The translations under genes and the position numbers were made by a program. This document shows positions 40,701 through 53,010 of a stretch of 64,000 nt of DNA, piece by piece (within the stretch, counting starts at the first letter, position 1; every line of letters begins with the position of its first letter). This DNA is from Climacteris rufus (lineage: Eukaryota > Chordata > Aves > Passeriformes > Climacteridae): contig VZRZ01001990.1 of assembly GCA_013398175.1 (NCBI GenBank), positions 614,782 through 678,781 on the forward strand, in the 5' to 3' direction. Below the pieces are notes generated by a model. That model was given only the letters and a program-made list of their open reading frames with translations. It was not told where the DNA came from and searched no databases.

Positions 40701-42499
40701 AAGAGACATATGAGATACTAAAATTACTTGCGAAGTTAACTCATGTTCATAATAGTATCAGCTATTTAGTTGAAGAGCAACACTAATAAATGAACTGTTT
40801 TTTCCTTCTCTTAGACAAACAAGTATACCTGCAAGAAGAAAGTCTTCATCCTACATGGTAAAAACCCCTTTCAATGTGAAGGGCTCAGCATATGAATGGC
40901 ATATATTTAATCTGAATTGTTTTTCTAGTAAAAAACATTTGATGCAATTGTTTAGGAGTCACAGTTAAAGGAGAAACAAACAGAAATGAAAGGTCATAAT
41001 ATCTATGCTGGAAACAAAACTATCATTTTCACAAACCTGCTGCATTAAAAAAGGGAATTTAGGTAAGTGTGGTGAAAAAAAAGAGAGAAAATGCACCTTC
41101 TATTTCTTCAACTTTTTCAATTTTCACTCTTCTGTCCTGTCTTGATTTTGTCCAAGCCATTTACAGAAGGAAACAAAAGCTACTCCAGTATTAATTTAAG
41201 TGATTTTGGGCAACTCATGTAATCTTAGAAATCTAACCTGTAGTTTTCATTCATATAAAAACCCCACCGTCTTCTATTCAAACACTTCATTATTTGTGCT
41301 GTCCCTGCATCAGACTCTGTTGATCAGACTGGATGAAGGGATTTACTTCAAAACATACTCTTAAGTCACATAATGTGTATACATAGGGAAGTTGATACAA
41401 AATTCTCAACTTAGTGCTATAGAAAACAGATGTTCTTGGTCTCTGCTGTGTAGTCCCTCCCTTCTTCGTTGTGTTAGTTCACCTTTGAATGAGCTGACTG
41501 AGCTTGCTATCTAGGACAGTTTTATATTATGGTTAAGCCAAAATATTTTCTTCTCCTTGGGGGAAAAAACTCCAAACAAACTGAAACAAAAAAGATTTTG
41601 CTCCCTCCATTTTATTCCTTCCTTTGTTCTGCCTGGAACTGTAAGATTTTGTCAACCAATTTTAGTATTTCACTGTAGTGAATCAGTAGGGATTGTTGAG
41701 GGCTACTGCATTAAGTCATTCTAGGACCCAGGTTTCTTCCAACCTTTTCTGATTCCACAGTGGGATGCTGGGGTGGCTTGAACTCTATATATCCCTTCTC
41801 ACCTGTCAGCTTTTTCCTGAGTCCCCTGCTGTTCTGTCCTGTAAGGTGTATCTCAGAGCTCTTATTTAAATAAAGGTATCACTGCTAAATTTCGGATGTT
41901 TGTCTATTCTGTTTTGCAATATCCTAAAAGTTGGTATGTCTTCATATACTCTTTGGTTCAAATCCATGAGTAAAAGAAATGGAGGAACTTTGAAGGCAAA
42001 GCATACAGACTCATACATGCAGATGCCTCAGGGTTACTGTAATGAGGAAAGACACAGTCAAAAAATTTTAGTGAATCTTCTGGTGGTGATATTACCTTGA
42101 CAGTTGTTCCTACTCTTACTTACACTGAAAGGCCAATACCATAAAAGAGCATGATCACAGGGTCAATGCACAAACATAATGTCTTGGGAAAGGGCCAGCA
42201 TAATTTCTATGAAGGGAGGTAGTGACACAGTCACAGACTTCCAGCAGGTTTGTAAGTCAGGAAGTGCATGGACAAGGACAAACCAGGAAACATACTTGTA
42301 TTTTCAAAGAGCATTTGTGCAGCTTTCTTACTAAAACCTGTCAAACAAAATTGTCATGGAAGTGAAGTAAATGTCCCATGCTGAATTGGAAATGTAGTTG
42401 AAGGATGAAAGTAGAGAATACTTTTGGTTATTTTCCAGGGTGGAGAAAAGTCAGCAATTCTGTCTTCCAGGAATGTGTGAGATTACTGATGTTGTTTTG

Positions 42500-43592
42500 T
42501 GCAACAATCTTTGATTTTCATCAGTGATCCAGAAAAGGGAGTGCACATGGAATGATACTTGCATGATGTTAAGCTCTGTCAGGTAATCAAATGCTGTGCT
42601 GGTGGAAAGAACTCCAGAAGGCCTCACAGAAGTGAATGGGTTAAAAGATAGGCTTTGAGAAATAGATCAGTGTAAGGAAAAGCAAAACCTTCCAGTCAAA
42701 CCTGGAAGTCTAAATTAATGAAATCTTGAAGTCACTGTTGTCAGGTCTCTGAAATCTTTGAATGAAATTGCAGCAGCAACCAAAAAAATCCCAAACCCTA
42801 AACAACAGAGATGTAAGGCAGCATCAGGAATAGTACTGAGAACAAGAAGAAGGCACTTTGCTGCTCTGAGGGAAATCTCAGTGTATTCCTATCTTGAGTA
42901 CAGTGCACAGTTCTGGTCTGCAAGGACACAACAAACTTAAAGAATGAATTGAGAAAGACAACTAAAATGATCCAAGGGGTGAGATTGTCAATCTGATAAA
43001 GCAGGGACTAAAAGGCCCTTGTCAATGAAGTCTTCTGTCTTCACACAATGTTTTTATAGACAGAAAGCTGTGAGAAGAATACTGCTGTGTAGAGTGTTCT
43101 TTGACTATGTTCATCAGTGTCACTTGAACACTAAGATGTGAAAAGTGTCTTCAGCACACACTGTCTAGAGCACAAGTCTTATGAGACTGACTGAGGGAGC
43201 TCAGGGTTGTTTAATCTGGGGGGAAAGGAGGTGAGAGGGTTCTTAGTGCTCTCTACAACTCTTTACAACTACCTGAAAGGAGGTTGTGGTAAGAAGGGCA
43301 TCACTCTCTTTTTCCAAATAACAAGTGACAGGACAAGAGGAAATGGTCTCAAGTTGTGTCAGGGGAGGTTTAGGATATTAGGAAAAATTTATTCACTGAA
43401 AGGCTGGTCAAGCACTGGAACAGGCTGCCCAGGGAAGTGATGGTGTCACCATCCCTGGAAGTATTTAAAAGACATGTATTTTGGCCCTTAGGGACCTGGT
43501 TTAGCAACGGACTGGGCAGTTCTGAGTTAATGGTTGGACTCAGGGATCTTAAAGATCTTCTTTAACCTTAAATGATTCTATGATTCTGTGTG
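42500..43592 (+). mobile_element. CR1 LINE, about 1.1 kb, with intact 3' tail
   Basis: Starts in ORF2 (CATCAGTGATCCAGAAAAGGGAG). It proceeds through the GAGTACAGTGCACAGTTCTGG and CACTGGAACAGGCTGCCCAGGG blocks, and ends AAATGATTCTATGATTCTGTG, the canonical tail. It is disrupted by indels and inactive. It lies immediately left of the orphan CpG-rich block. Confidence 0.92.
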
Positions 43593-43789
43593 AAGTATCT
43601 GGTCTTTGAAGTTCTGTGGCACTGACTTTCTCAGTATGTCATACTGCAAGCAAAATATTTATTAAGTACAAATATTTTTTATGTTTCTCAGGCCTACAGT
43701 TTCTGTAAGTAACCCACGCTTGCTGCAATTCCAGGAGGTGGCAAATCCCCTAAAAGCAAGGCTGCTTACAGTCACCCATTCCATGTGAG

Positions 43790-44215
43790 GTGCAACATTT
43801 CTCGTGGGGAAGGCTGTACCTGCCCTCGGGACGGAGCCGACGCTGGCACAGCTTGCACGGTGCAGCTCCGTACTGGTGGGACCGCATGGAAAAGGGAGTG
43901 GGAGCGTTCATTGTTGCCACTTTCCAAGTCGGTTCGCGAGGGTGAGCGAGCAGCAGTGGCGGACGGGCTCCCTCCGGAGGGCCGCGCACGCTACTGCGAA
44001 ATCGAGACGGGGTGGGGAAAGGACGAACGAAGAGTCACCTCCAAAATGCAGATTCCCGAAATTGTGAAGGGTCACGGTGCAGGCGGGAAACGAAGGGCGG
44101 AGCGTGCCTGGGGGAGGCCCCGTTACTCAGCGCCCTGTCCCGCTCCGAGGGGCGCCCGCCGCTCCTGGCGTCCTGACGGGCGCTGGCAGTGTTTCTGTGA
44201 CCTGCTCCATCAGAA
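43790..44215. promoter_or_regulatory. Orphan CpG-rich block upstream of the PDS5B-side promoter
   Basis: About 0.4 kb, clearly GC- and CpG-richer than the flanks, with many CG dinucleotides (for example CTCGGGACGGAGCCGACG). It lies between CR1 copies ending at 43592 and starting at 44935, about 1.2 kb before the main island. Open frames of up to 197 codons cross it, but none resembles a known protein. It could be an alternative or non-coding-RNA promoter, or a remnant GC-rich insertion. Confidence 0.4.
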
Positions 44216-44934
44216 ACACGGAGCAAAATGTTTGCATACCGAATATCTCAGCCCGCTGGTCACTTTCGCAGTCATACACTCGGTTTTACAATTTCAATAC
44301 TGTGTGAGTGTTTCACTTTTTCACTGCTTTGTAAGTACCCCTGCACACACGTGCAAGTGCTCCATAGGAAAAGGATGAGTTCTTCAACCTAAAGTTTTAC
44401 ACTTGCTGAGCCCAGATAGATGGCAACGGGGGAGTTGAGGGGAAATTGTTCTACCTGCATCAAAAAGTTATACCCTTGACTCCAAGTCCAGGATCCTTCC
44501 CAATAATAAGTGATATAAAATTGTCAGACAAAGTCTTCCTCTCTTTTATGTCTGTGCAGTAGTAATTTTGCTTTCAGGAGGACCGGAACAAATATAAATC
44601 AGTGAAAAAAAATGCAAACAAGGGGAGTTTGAGGTCTGAAAAGTGACTTTTATGTAGTAGTTCTGGTGGGATGGGACTGATGTAGTTTGTATTAGACCAG
44701 GTAGTGTAAAACTGGAATGATGTTAAGGCATGCTGGTTACAATGTATTAGCGAGTGCAGAAAGCTTGAGAGAACTTTTAAAAAGATTGTAACCACTGGTT
44801 ACAATGTCTTGGCTAAAAGCCTATTGAAGTGTGTTTGTCACGCCGAACAAAGCTGTGGGTGTATTTGAGCTGACCTGTTGAGTGTGATTGGTGTTTTTGA
44901 ATCATAATCTTCTAAACACTTCCATGGTGTCCTG

Positions 44935-45152
44935 ATGCGTCAGGAGAAAGTTTTTTCTCCCGGAGGGTGGTTGGGCACTGGGACAGGCTCCCCAGGGAAG
45001 TGGTCACAGCACCAGCCCGACAGAGCTCAAGTGTTTGGACAGTGCTCTTGCGCACACGGTGTGACTCTTGGGGTGTCCTGTGCAGGGCCGGGAGTTGGAC
45101 TCGGTGATCCTCATGGGTCCCTCCCAGCTCAGGATGTTCTATGATTCTATGA
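44935..45152 (+). mobile_element. CR1 3' fragment next to the PDS5B-side promoter
   Basis: TTTTTTCTCCCGGAGGGTGG, GGCACTGGGACAGGCTCCCCAGGGAAG and a final GATGTTCTATGATTCTATGAT tail. Relatively little decayed and GC-richer than the other copies. It ends about 220 bp before the CpG island begins. Confidence 0.9.
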
Positions 45153-45476
45153 TAAATGCAGCACTTTATCTGTACCGGGAAGAAGAAACCATATCGCTTT
45201 TCTGTTCGTGTTTTCCTGTAAGGGCGCCCCTGACATTCTTGCAGTCACTGAAGCAAAAGCAAAGGGCTTGATGAGCGACTTTCACTACTTTTTCTGCTCT
45301 TTCCCCGCAGTTAAGCGACTTTATTCCTTTTTTTTTTTTTTTATACAACAATCCTCTCATAATTCTCGTCGTTTTGGGAAGTGCGTGCCTCGCTGGCCCA
45401 CAGGGCGCACACCAGCGGGAGCCGGCGAGGGCCCACCCTCAGCCCCCCTCGGGGCGGGCCCTGGTGCTGCCCGTGC

Positions 45477-45495
45477 GGGCCGGCAGGGGGCGCTG
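45477..45495 (+). promoter_or_regulatory. CTCF-like binding motif
   Basis: GGGCCGGCAGGGGGCGCTG fits the core of the CTCF consensus (CCASCAGGGGGCGCT) at nearly all strong positions, in the sense orientation. It sits at the left shoulder of the CpG island, between the two divergent genes. Confidence 0.65.
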
Positions 45496-45558
45496 CTGCC
45501 CCGCGCTGGCCGCGCTCGCGCCCCTCGGCGCTTCCATTGGAGCAGCCGGAGCCGAGTT

Positions 45559-45570
45559 GGCGCCATTTTG
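45559..45570 (+). promoter_or_regulatory. YY1/E2F-like GGCGCCATTTTG element
   Basis: GTTGGCGCCATTTTGAAG combines an E2F-like TTGGCGCC with a YY1-like GCCATTTTG. It matches the N4BP2L2 promoter element at 34604-34615 over 12 bases, in the same sense relative to transcription. Confidence 0.5.
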
Positions 45571-45638
45571 AAGCCGGCAGGGGGGCCGGGGCGAGCTGCG
45601 GAAGGGGAGGGGGGTGGCGGCGATTGGGTGGGGCGGCG

Positions 45639-46121
45639 NNNNNNNNNNNNNNNNNNNNNNNNNNNNNNNNNNNNNNNNNNNNNNNNNNNNNNNNNNNNNN
45701 NNNNNNNNNNNNNNNNNNNNNNNNNNNNNNNNNNNNNNNNNNNNNNNNNNNNNNNNNNNNNNNNNNNNNNNNNNNNNNNNNNNNNNNNNNNNNNNNNNNN
45801 NNNNNNNNNNNNNNNNNNNNNNNNNNNNNNNNNNNNNNNNNNNNNNNNNNNNNNNNNNNNNNNNNNNNNNNNNNNNNNNNNNNNNNNNNNNNNNNNNNNN
45901 NNNNNNNNNNNNNNNNNNNNNNNNNNNNNNNNNNNNNNNNNNNNNNNNNNNNNNNNNNNNNNNNNNNNNNNNNNNNNNNNNNNNNNNNNNNNNNNNNNNN
46001 NNNNNNNNNNNNNNNNNNNNNNNNNNNNNNNNNNNNNNNNNNNNNNNNNNNNNNNNNNNNNNNNNNNNNNNNNNNNNNNNNNNNNNNNNNNNNNNNNNNN
46101 NNNNNNNNNNNNNNNNNNNNN
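45639..46121. other. Assembly gap (483 N)
   Basis: A run of N in the middle of the CpG island. Its size is not a round number, so it is likely an estimated gap. GC-rich DNA of this kind is often lost in short-read bird assemblies. It probably hides the start site and 5' UTR exon of the plus-strand gene. Protein predictions crossing it are artefacts. Confidence 0.99.
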
Positions 46122-49100
46122 CCCCGGGCGTCCCCTCCCTCCCTGCCTGCCCCGGGCAGCCGGCCTTGTCCCCGCTCGGCGGGGCAGCTCCGGGCTCCCG
46201 CCGCCCCGCGCGGCTGCTGCCCGGGCTGGGCGCGGGGACATCCCCGTCCCCTCCCTCCCTCCCTCCCCGCCCCGTTCGGTCTCTCCGCGCCGCACTTCGC
46301 GGTGCTCCTCAGCGGGAAGAGCTGCCGGGGACCGCGGTTTGGTGGGTCCCTACTTGTGTGCGAGCCCGGTTCTTTCATGCTGGCTTAGCTTTTTTTTTTT
46401 CCTTTCCTCTTCTTTCTTTTTCCCTCCCACTTTGCATCAGTCTCTGTTAGAAAGCGCTCGAGAAGGGACGACGGGGCGCGGGGGGGCGATTGCCGCCGCC
46501 TGGTAGATGGAAAACTATGAATTTTACATATGAATTGCCAGATGGAGAATGGTTAATTTATAGGTTATGTATTGTTTACGTTGAGAGCCTCCGGTCAGGA
46601 ATCTAGGTCCGTAACTTCATCCCGCTGCAAATAAATCACTATCTGTTCTTCAAAACAAATCAACAATTAATGACGGTGAACAGACCTGGAAAATTAAACT
46701 GCGGCAGACCAGCTCCTACAGAGCTGGATTTTGTCTTGCCAGCCTTATTCTGACTTTTATGCTTGCTTGCTGCGCGCTTGCTTTCTGAGAGCTGTGATTA
46801 TTTAGTTAGGCGTTGTGTTTTCCCGTTTAGCACAACTGCTGAGGCATTCTCGTGTTGGTCTTTGTTTTGTGCTTGCCGAGTAGGTGCTTGGGCTGTAATT
46901 GATTTCTTTTTGCTGGGGATGGAATAGAAGGACCGTTGAAAATTTGAGTGCGTTTGTAGTTGAGACCGAGTGCCGAATCACGTTTTGGGAAGGGGATAAG
47001 ACAACGTGCATTCTTTTAGGTTTTCCCTCTCCAAACTAGTGGGATTGTTCAGTTTTCAGGTGATAGAAATTTTGCCTGGTAGGTCATGTGCATGCTATAG
47101 ATACGGTAAATATTATTCTGTATAAAGTCATAGCACGAAAAGATGTGAAGCAGCTGAATGTATGGCATGCTCAGAGCACCTGAAAGAAGGCTGGCAGTGA
47201 CAGGCCGTCAGGTAAGGCAGGTTAGCAGAGGTGTGTGCATCGTGTTCATCACAGCGTTCGAAAGCGTGCACTGCTGGGGAAAGTAGTTTAGTACTTTAGT
47301 ACTTTAGCACTGGCCCTACATCGTGTCTGTGTTTGAAGCAAGGTTGAACTTAATTACTGTAAGGTGGGAGGATATGATGTGTCTGGGTGTGGTGTTTTGG
47401 TTTTGTTTTGGGTTTTTTTTGTATAGTTCCTATACCATAGTATTTGCCTATGGATCTCTTGCATTCTCCTTACTAGTTGGTGTACAGACTGGTTAAACTA
47501 TAGTTCATTTTTGGATGAAACAACTAAATTAATCAAACTAGAATGGAAAATCAGATGTGTTTAGCATTTGTAACTCCTTTTTTCTCTTGTAAATATTGAA
47601 TTTAGAGTTTATCTAGCAAGCTTACTTATGGACTGAAATTGAGCAAGTCAGATAAGTCATTATTAAGCTGTAATTAACCATATAAAAGCCAACAGTCATT
47701 GCTAGCATTTGAAAAAGCACAGTAATGAAATATGGACATAACCTCAGGCATTATCCATTTTTGCCCATAGAACAGGAGGTTCTGTTACCTCCTGTAGATT
47801 GAGAGAGATGCTTTTTCCTTTGGGATATGTTGTGCTCCATCAGGCTTTCAGGTTATACCTTTTTCCTCTCTTTCTTCAGTCACACAGTTTATATTCATAC
47901 AGAAGAGTAAGAGAGTATATGGGCATGTGTAGAAGTCTTCTGGTTTAGTAAAATATTTCATTTAAAGCTGTTTGGAGTAAATGGGTTTTTTCTTTAAACC
48001 TGCATTTGGGAGAGGTGATAAAGGCTACTTGTTGCACCAGGAGAATTTTCATGGGAGCAATGAATAAGAAAATGTGAAGCTGGACAGTAAAAGCATGCAA
48101 AATTGGAGAGGGAAATAAAGTGTGATGCTACAACTCATTATTTTTCCCTATCAGTTTCATTGTAATATCCCTATCCCTTTATATTGTTTGTCCCAAATAT
48201 TCTGCCAAGAAATAGGAAGGTATGTCTTTCCTGCTGCCTTCAGACAAGTGCCTTTAGAGAATCAAAAAGTAGTTCTGATATGTGGTACATTATCTTACCA
48301 CTTGTCAGTATCATTCTCCTTCTAACAGATTTCTAAAGTAATGGTGTTTTTAGTCTTAGCACAAAATGTCAATACTGCAACCTGAAATAATCTTTGGATA
48401 GACTGAGAGAATGTTGGAGGCTTTCAGACCGTTTTGAAACTAGGTGGTAAGGGAAAACAGAGGAAACTTAAAAGGTATGTCAGTGTGACAGTCCTTAGTG
48501 GTGAAGTGTTGGCTTAATTTTCCAGATTTGTAGACCCTCTGGACTATCTGAATGGCACTGACAGATCCTGAAAGGAATCAAGACTTTTAAAGAATTTCAA
48601 AATATATGCTTAAAAAAAAATAATCTTTTCTTGCCCTTGGAGGTTGAACATCTAAAAGTCAAGACTGTACATGTGTATAAATTACATACCTATTGCTTTT
48701 CCATTGGTAGCCTCTTCAGTTGAATGTAGTCTTGTAGAAAAGCTGAGGGGTTTTTATCTGCTTAGTTCTGTTGCTAAGAACAGAACTTAGTAAAGTTCTG
48801 TGAAGTATAAATAAATAAAATATATCAAAAGCGAAGTGTATGAATGAAAATTAACTTTGTTATTTTAGGAAGTTAGTGGTTTGTTTGAAAACCTCTTTGG
48901 AACATTTAGGATTCCACAATAAAAAAGCTGTTTATGCGAATATTTGCTGTAACAAATCTAATTTGGAAGAATTCAATGAAATACAAGTAATATTGTAGCT
49001 TCATTCCTAAGAATGAAAATGTTAAAAACTCCATTCCTTTTAAAGAATGTCTCAGCATATACTGCTTTTCAGCCTTTACTAAAGTGTGAAGAAGTCCTTG

Positions 49101-49620
49101 AAATAGGTTCTGAGGATTAAGACCTCTATTACTTTGTCCCCATCTGTGGAATTTACTCTTTTGCATCCCATCCCAAGGAGTGGAAAAACATTCTGCATCA
49201 TTCTGCTTATTGAACACTACCTGATCTTCAGCTCTGTTTTTTCAGCTCACAACAACTTCGGTATTAATATGCTTCAAGAAATAATAATAAAAAAAGAGCC
49301 ATACCTCATTGGGAACAGATGGGGATGTTTGTACTAATCATCTTGTGTCTGTCACCGTTTACGTGGTGGTACCATAACCAGGGATCAGGACCCCATCTGG
49401 GGTTTCTAATTTAGACCCTGTTCTTTAAAGATCGATTCCAGACAATACTAACTGTGGATACTTTTTCTATGCCTTAATTAGAAATCCTGGTGGATGTTTC
49501 TGCTGCTGAAATGAGATGCTTCACTTGCATGCTTTTTAAGGGATAAAAAGAGAGATGAAGTTATCAGTCAGAAATGTTATTGTCTTAATTGTTTCCATTG
49601 TAGTCACCTAAACTACATTT

Positions 49621-50090
49621 TCATAGAATGTAGAATGGCCTGTGTTGGAAGGGCCCTTGAAGATTATGTAGTTCCAAGCCCCCTTGCATGGGCAGGAGCT
49701 GTCCGCTAGACCAGGTTGCTCAGAATCCCATCCAGCTTGCTCTTCAACACTTTTAGGGATGGAGCATCTGTCAACTCAGTGGGCAGCCTGTTCCAGTGCC
49801 TCACTACCCTCACAGGAAGAAACTTTTTCCTAACATCTCCTGTAAACCTACTCTCTTTCAGTTTGAAGCCATCCCCCTTGCCCTGTCACTATGTGCTCTA
49901 GTGAAAAGTTCCTTCATATTTCTCATGGGCTCCCTTCAGGTACTGAAAGGTCACCCTGAAGCCTTCTGTTTTCGAGGCTGAACAGTCTCAAGTCTCTCAG
50001 CCTTTCCTCACAGGAGAGGTGTTCCCTCCCTCTAATCAACTTGATGGCTTCCTCTGAACTTGCTCCGAGAGGCTGATGGCCTACCTGTGT
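49621..50090 (-). mobile_element. CR1 LINE 3' fragment
   Basis: Begins TCATAGAATGTAGAATGGCC and contains GGGCAGCCTGTTCCAGTGCCTCAC, the reversed CCCTGTCACTATGTGCTC block, and CTCAGCCTTTCCTCACAGGAGAGGTG. These are standard CR1 3' UTR and ORF2-end landmarks in reverse orientation. Confidence 0.92.
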
Positions 50091-52659
50091 TGGATCAGGA
50101 GTTTGTAGCTCTTTTAAAGAATCCTCAATTCACCTAATCAGTTAGAAAGTGAGGCTTTCCACCATCTGTGCCTTTTGCTTGTCCACAACTTTTGCCAAAG
50201 CAGCCTTTGGTTCTCTCTGAGACATCGCTGTATATCCACATTGTAGCTCAATTCCGTGTCAAAACCCTGCGTTCTGAAAGTCTTAGAAAGTAAGGGAGCA
50301 AATAAAAAACTACTAAAAGGAAAAAACAAACCAACCAAAAACCTAACAGTTACCCATACTAAGTAAAAACATTGCTCACGAGGAAGTCCTAAAGAAAATG
50401 TACATCAAAACTTCCTGTATGTGATCTTTGGGCCACCTTGAGTTTGACTTCTGTTAGTACTGCTGTGTTACTTGGATTTACCATTCCAATGAAGACAGTC
50501 AGATTTCTAGGTAATCTTTGTCACTACATATGTTAAGTTTCTGTTCTTAACAAAAAAGAATTGTCAGTTACGAGACATGAGCAGAAGATACTTCATGGAA
50601 AGTTTTAATTGCATTTATGTTTTTTAGGGTGTTTTTCTGCATCTACCTACTTAAAATTTGAGAGACTTTTCTTGAGAGACTTCTTTGAGAGGTGCTGGGC
50701 AGCTTGCCATTAGGTGTGATACTTTCTCTGATAATTTTGTTATTTGGCAGCCAGTAGAAGCATTATGTGTAGTTCCTGAACACAGAAACAAAACGTATGG
50801 AAGCAAGTGTAACTTTTTGTGTGATCAGTTTGTGAAAGCTTTTGTAAGGGACAATGTCTGCGGACAGTCCAAGTGCCACTCAGTGCTTTTTCCAAGGTCT
50901 AAGGGAGACAAAATTGTCTTAATTCACTTAAGTCATGGTATAAAATAAAGTTTACATTTGCTTTTCTTCCTCTGAGTATGATCTGGTCAGAATAAGGCTA
51001 TAATTTTTGCTTTCCTGGGTTTTGGAAATGAAAGAAAAATAGATAAGCCAATGATAAACTCTTCAGAAGAGTTATGAGGAAGTTCTTCAGAGGGACAGCA
51101 AACAGCAGATGAATTTCCTCTTCCATTTGTCCAACTTAGATTGTGCAGTTTGTAATTCCTTCAGTTACAGAAATGCTTCCAAGAACTAAGAAAAGAGATT
51201 TTGATGTATATACAGTTTTTGGAAAAAAGCATTGCACGTTTAGAGTAACTTTTTGTTTCTTAATGGGCCATTGTCCCCTAAATCTTCTGTATTACATACA
51301 AAAATGCCTTTAAATAATATTAAAATTGCAATTGCTTTTTAAAAATAGTAACCAGTTTAAATTAATTTCTGTCTTTCTAAGTATGTGTTATGGTAGTCTT
51401 TAGTAATGATGTGTTGGGTTTTTTTCAATGCTCTGTATTTAGGAATTTGAGCTGCATATCAAAGACAGCAGACGTATTTCCCAAAAGCAGGAAAATGTAA
51501 AATGAATTGACAGGGAACTGTGGGAAGGGGAAGTCATATCTGGTAATTTGAATGACTGAATGTCATTTTGGGATACTGGAATTCATTCTTTCTATCAGTT
51601 TCTTCTGGTCTCAGGCAAGTCTGTTTAAACCAAGCTTTCCACAAGAGCTTGTTAGTAGTGCTTTGATTTCCTGGGAGACAGGCTCTAGACCCGGGCTGCT
51701 TCTGCTTGGCTCAACAGATGCTTCAGTTTAAGATGCGGTGCTGGATAAATTGGTGTACTTATAAAGTTTTGTCCTGAATTCCTCTAACTTTTTTTTCCAG
51801 GCAAAATTGGTGGATAGCCATGAAATTTCAGCCTGTAACTTGTGTTAGTCTTCTATAAAATGGGATGAATACTCATTTTAATGAAAAATTGGTGAGAATG
51901 TTGCAGAAACAAGTTCGTTTTTATGGCACACTAACATAATACAGCAGTGAAACCTTACAAAAGCCCAGTAAGAAATTAAGTATCTTCAGAGTGTGACTTA
52001 AATAGAGTATAATAAGGGACACACGTAAAATTGCAAGGAGGAAAGTTGCCTGGCTTCTTTGCTTTGAAGGAGAAATAAGTGTTGTGGTGTGGAAAAAAAC
52101 TAGTGAAGGATCAGGTATATCAGCTCCTTTGTGTGTATTTACATTAATATCGTATAAGAAGCTTTAATTCTGTTTTTAATAACTGATTTTAGAACTGTTT
52201 CTGTGTTTTCACTGTTCCTTTCTAAGCAAACTTAGTACACAAATTCCCTGTATGGATGTGTGTTCCTGTGAATCATTAGGTTATAACCTTTAGCTTTGTA
52301 TATCTATGACTAATTGATGGAATGCTACTAGTAGCAATAAGTTTTTTCTCTTTTAGCAGCTTGAAGTGGGCTGAGGTATGAGAGCTTTTCAGTGGATTCT
52401 TGCAAGTATTTGTTATTGGTACAAGGGCAGTGTAATGTGGTGTTTGCACATTGTACTGCAGGCCCTAGAAAGGACTGAGGTCTGCTGGGGCTGCGTTCCC
52501 CTCCTGCCAGCTGCAGGAGGGGATTTTTCTTCTCCAGTCTCTCCAGTGACTTCTCTGTCTAGTTTGTCCTCATACCTCCTAGGCTTTTGATTCCAATCCT
52601 TCATTGTACAAGTTAACCCTACTTCCTCTCTCACATTTTTTCAACAAATCTTAGACTTT

Positions 52660-53010
52660 ACAGAACCATAGAATGGGTAAGGTTGGAAGGGACCACTGGA
52701 GGTCATCTAGTCCAGCCCCCCCAGCTCAAACAGTGTCCCCTGGAGCGCCTTACTTGGGGCTATGTCCTGATGGCTTTTGAGTATCTCCAGGGAAGAAGAC
52801 TCCACAACCTCTCTAGGCAGTCTGTTCCAGTGCTCAGTCATCCCCAAGGAAAAGGAGCTTTTTCATGTGTTCCATTAGAACTTTGTGCATCAGTTTCTGC
52901 CCCTTGCCTCCTGTCCTACTGTGCAGCACCATGGAGAAGAGCCTGGCTCCATCCTCTTGACAGGCTCCATCTGCTTTGGATACTCACTGTAGATGTTAGG
53001 GACCTCAAGG
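52660..53010 (-). mobile_element. CR1 LINE 3' fragment
   Basis: CAGAACCATAGAATGGGTAAGG, GGAAGGGACCACTGGAGGTCATC and GGCAGTCTGTTCCAGTGCTCAG show a reverse-oriented CR1 tail. Confidence 0.9.

Larger units (their letters stand above)
34850..45369. other. Intergenic spacer between two divergent promoters
   Basis: About 10.5 kb separates the N4BP2L2 CpG island from the second island. Up to 42.5 kb it is AT-rich unique sequence with no protein I recognise on either strand. After that come two plus-oriented CR1 copies with a CpG-rich block between them. Confidence 0.65.
45370..46510 (+). promoter_or_regulatory. PDS5B: CpG-island promoter, probably PDS5B
   Basis: Very GC/CpG-rich on both sides of an assembly gap. 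It has reversed CCAAT boxes (CATTGG at 45535-45540, ATTGG at 45623-45627), GGGCGG-type SP1 boxes, a CTCF-like site and a YY1/E2F-like site. In vertebrates the gene head-to-head with N4BP2L2 is PDS5B, a cohesin-associated regulator. The assignment is by synteny only. The first exon is probably within or next to the gap. A pyrimidine tract (46389-46429) follows. Confidence 0.6.

Noticed and set aside
41700..41780. Possible CR1 tail (TTCTTCCAACC... ATTCCACAG)
   Set aside because: Too short and missing the diagnostic end; could be chance.
43785..44378. 197-codon frame over the orphan CpG block
   Set aside because: No recognisable domain, composition follows GC content, and competing frames cover the same DNA.
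45208..46506. Several long open frames on both strands of the right-hand CpG island
   Set aside because: They are long only because they run through 483 unknown bases; the rest is GC-driven low complexity.
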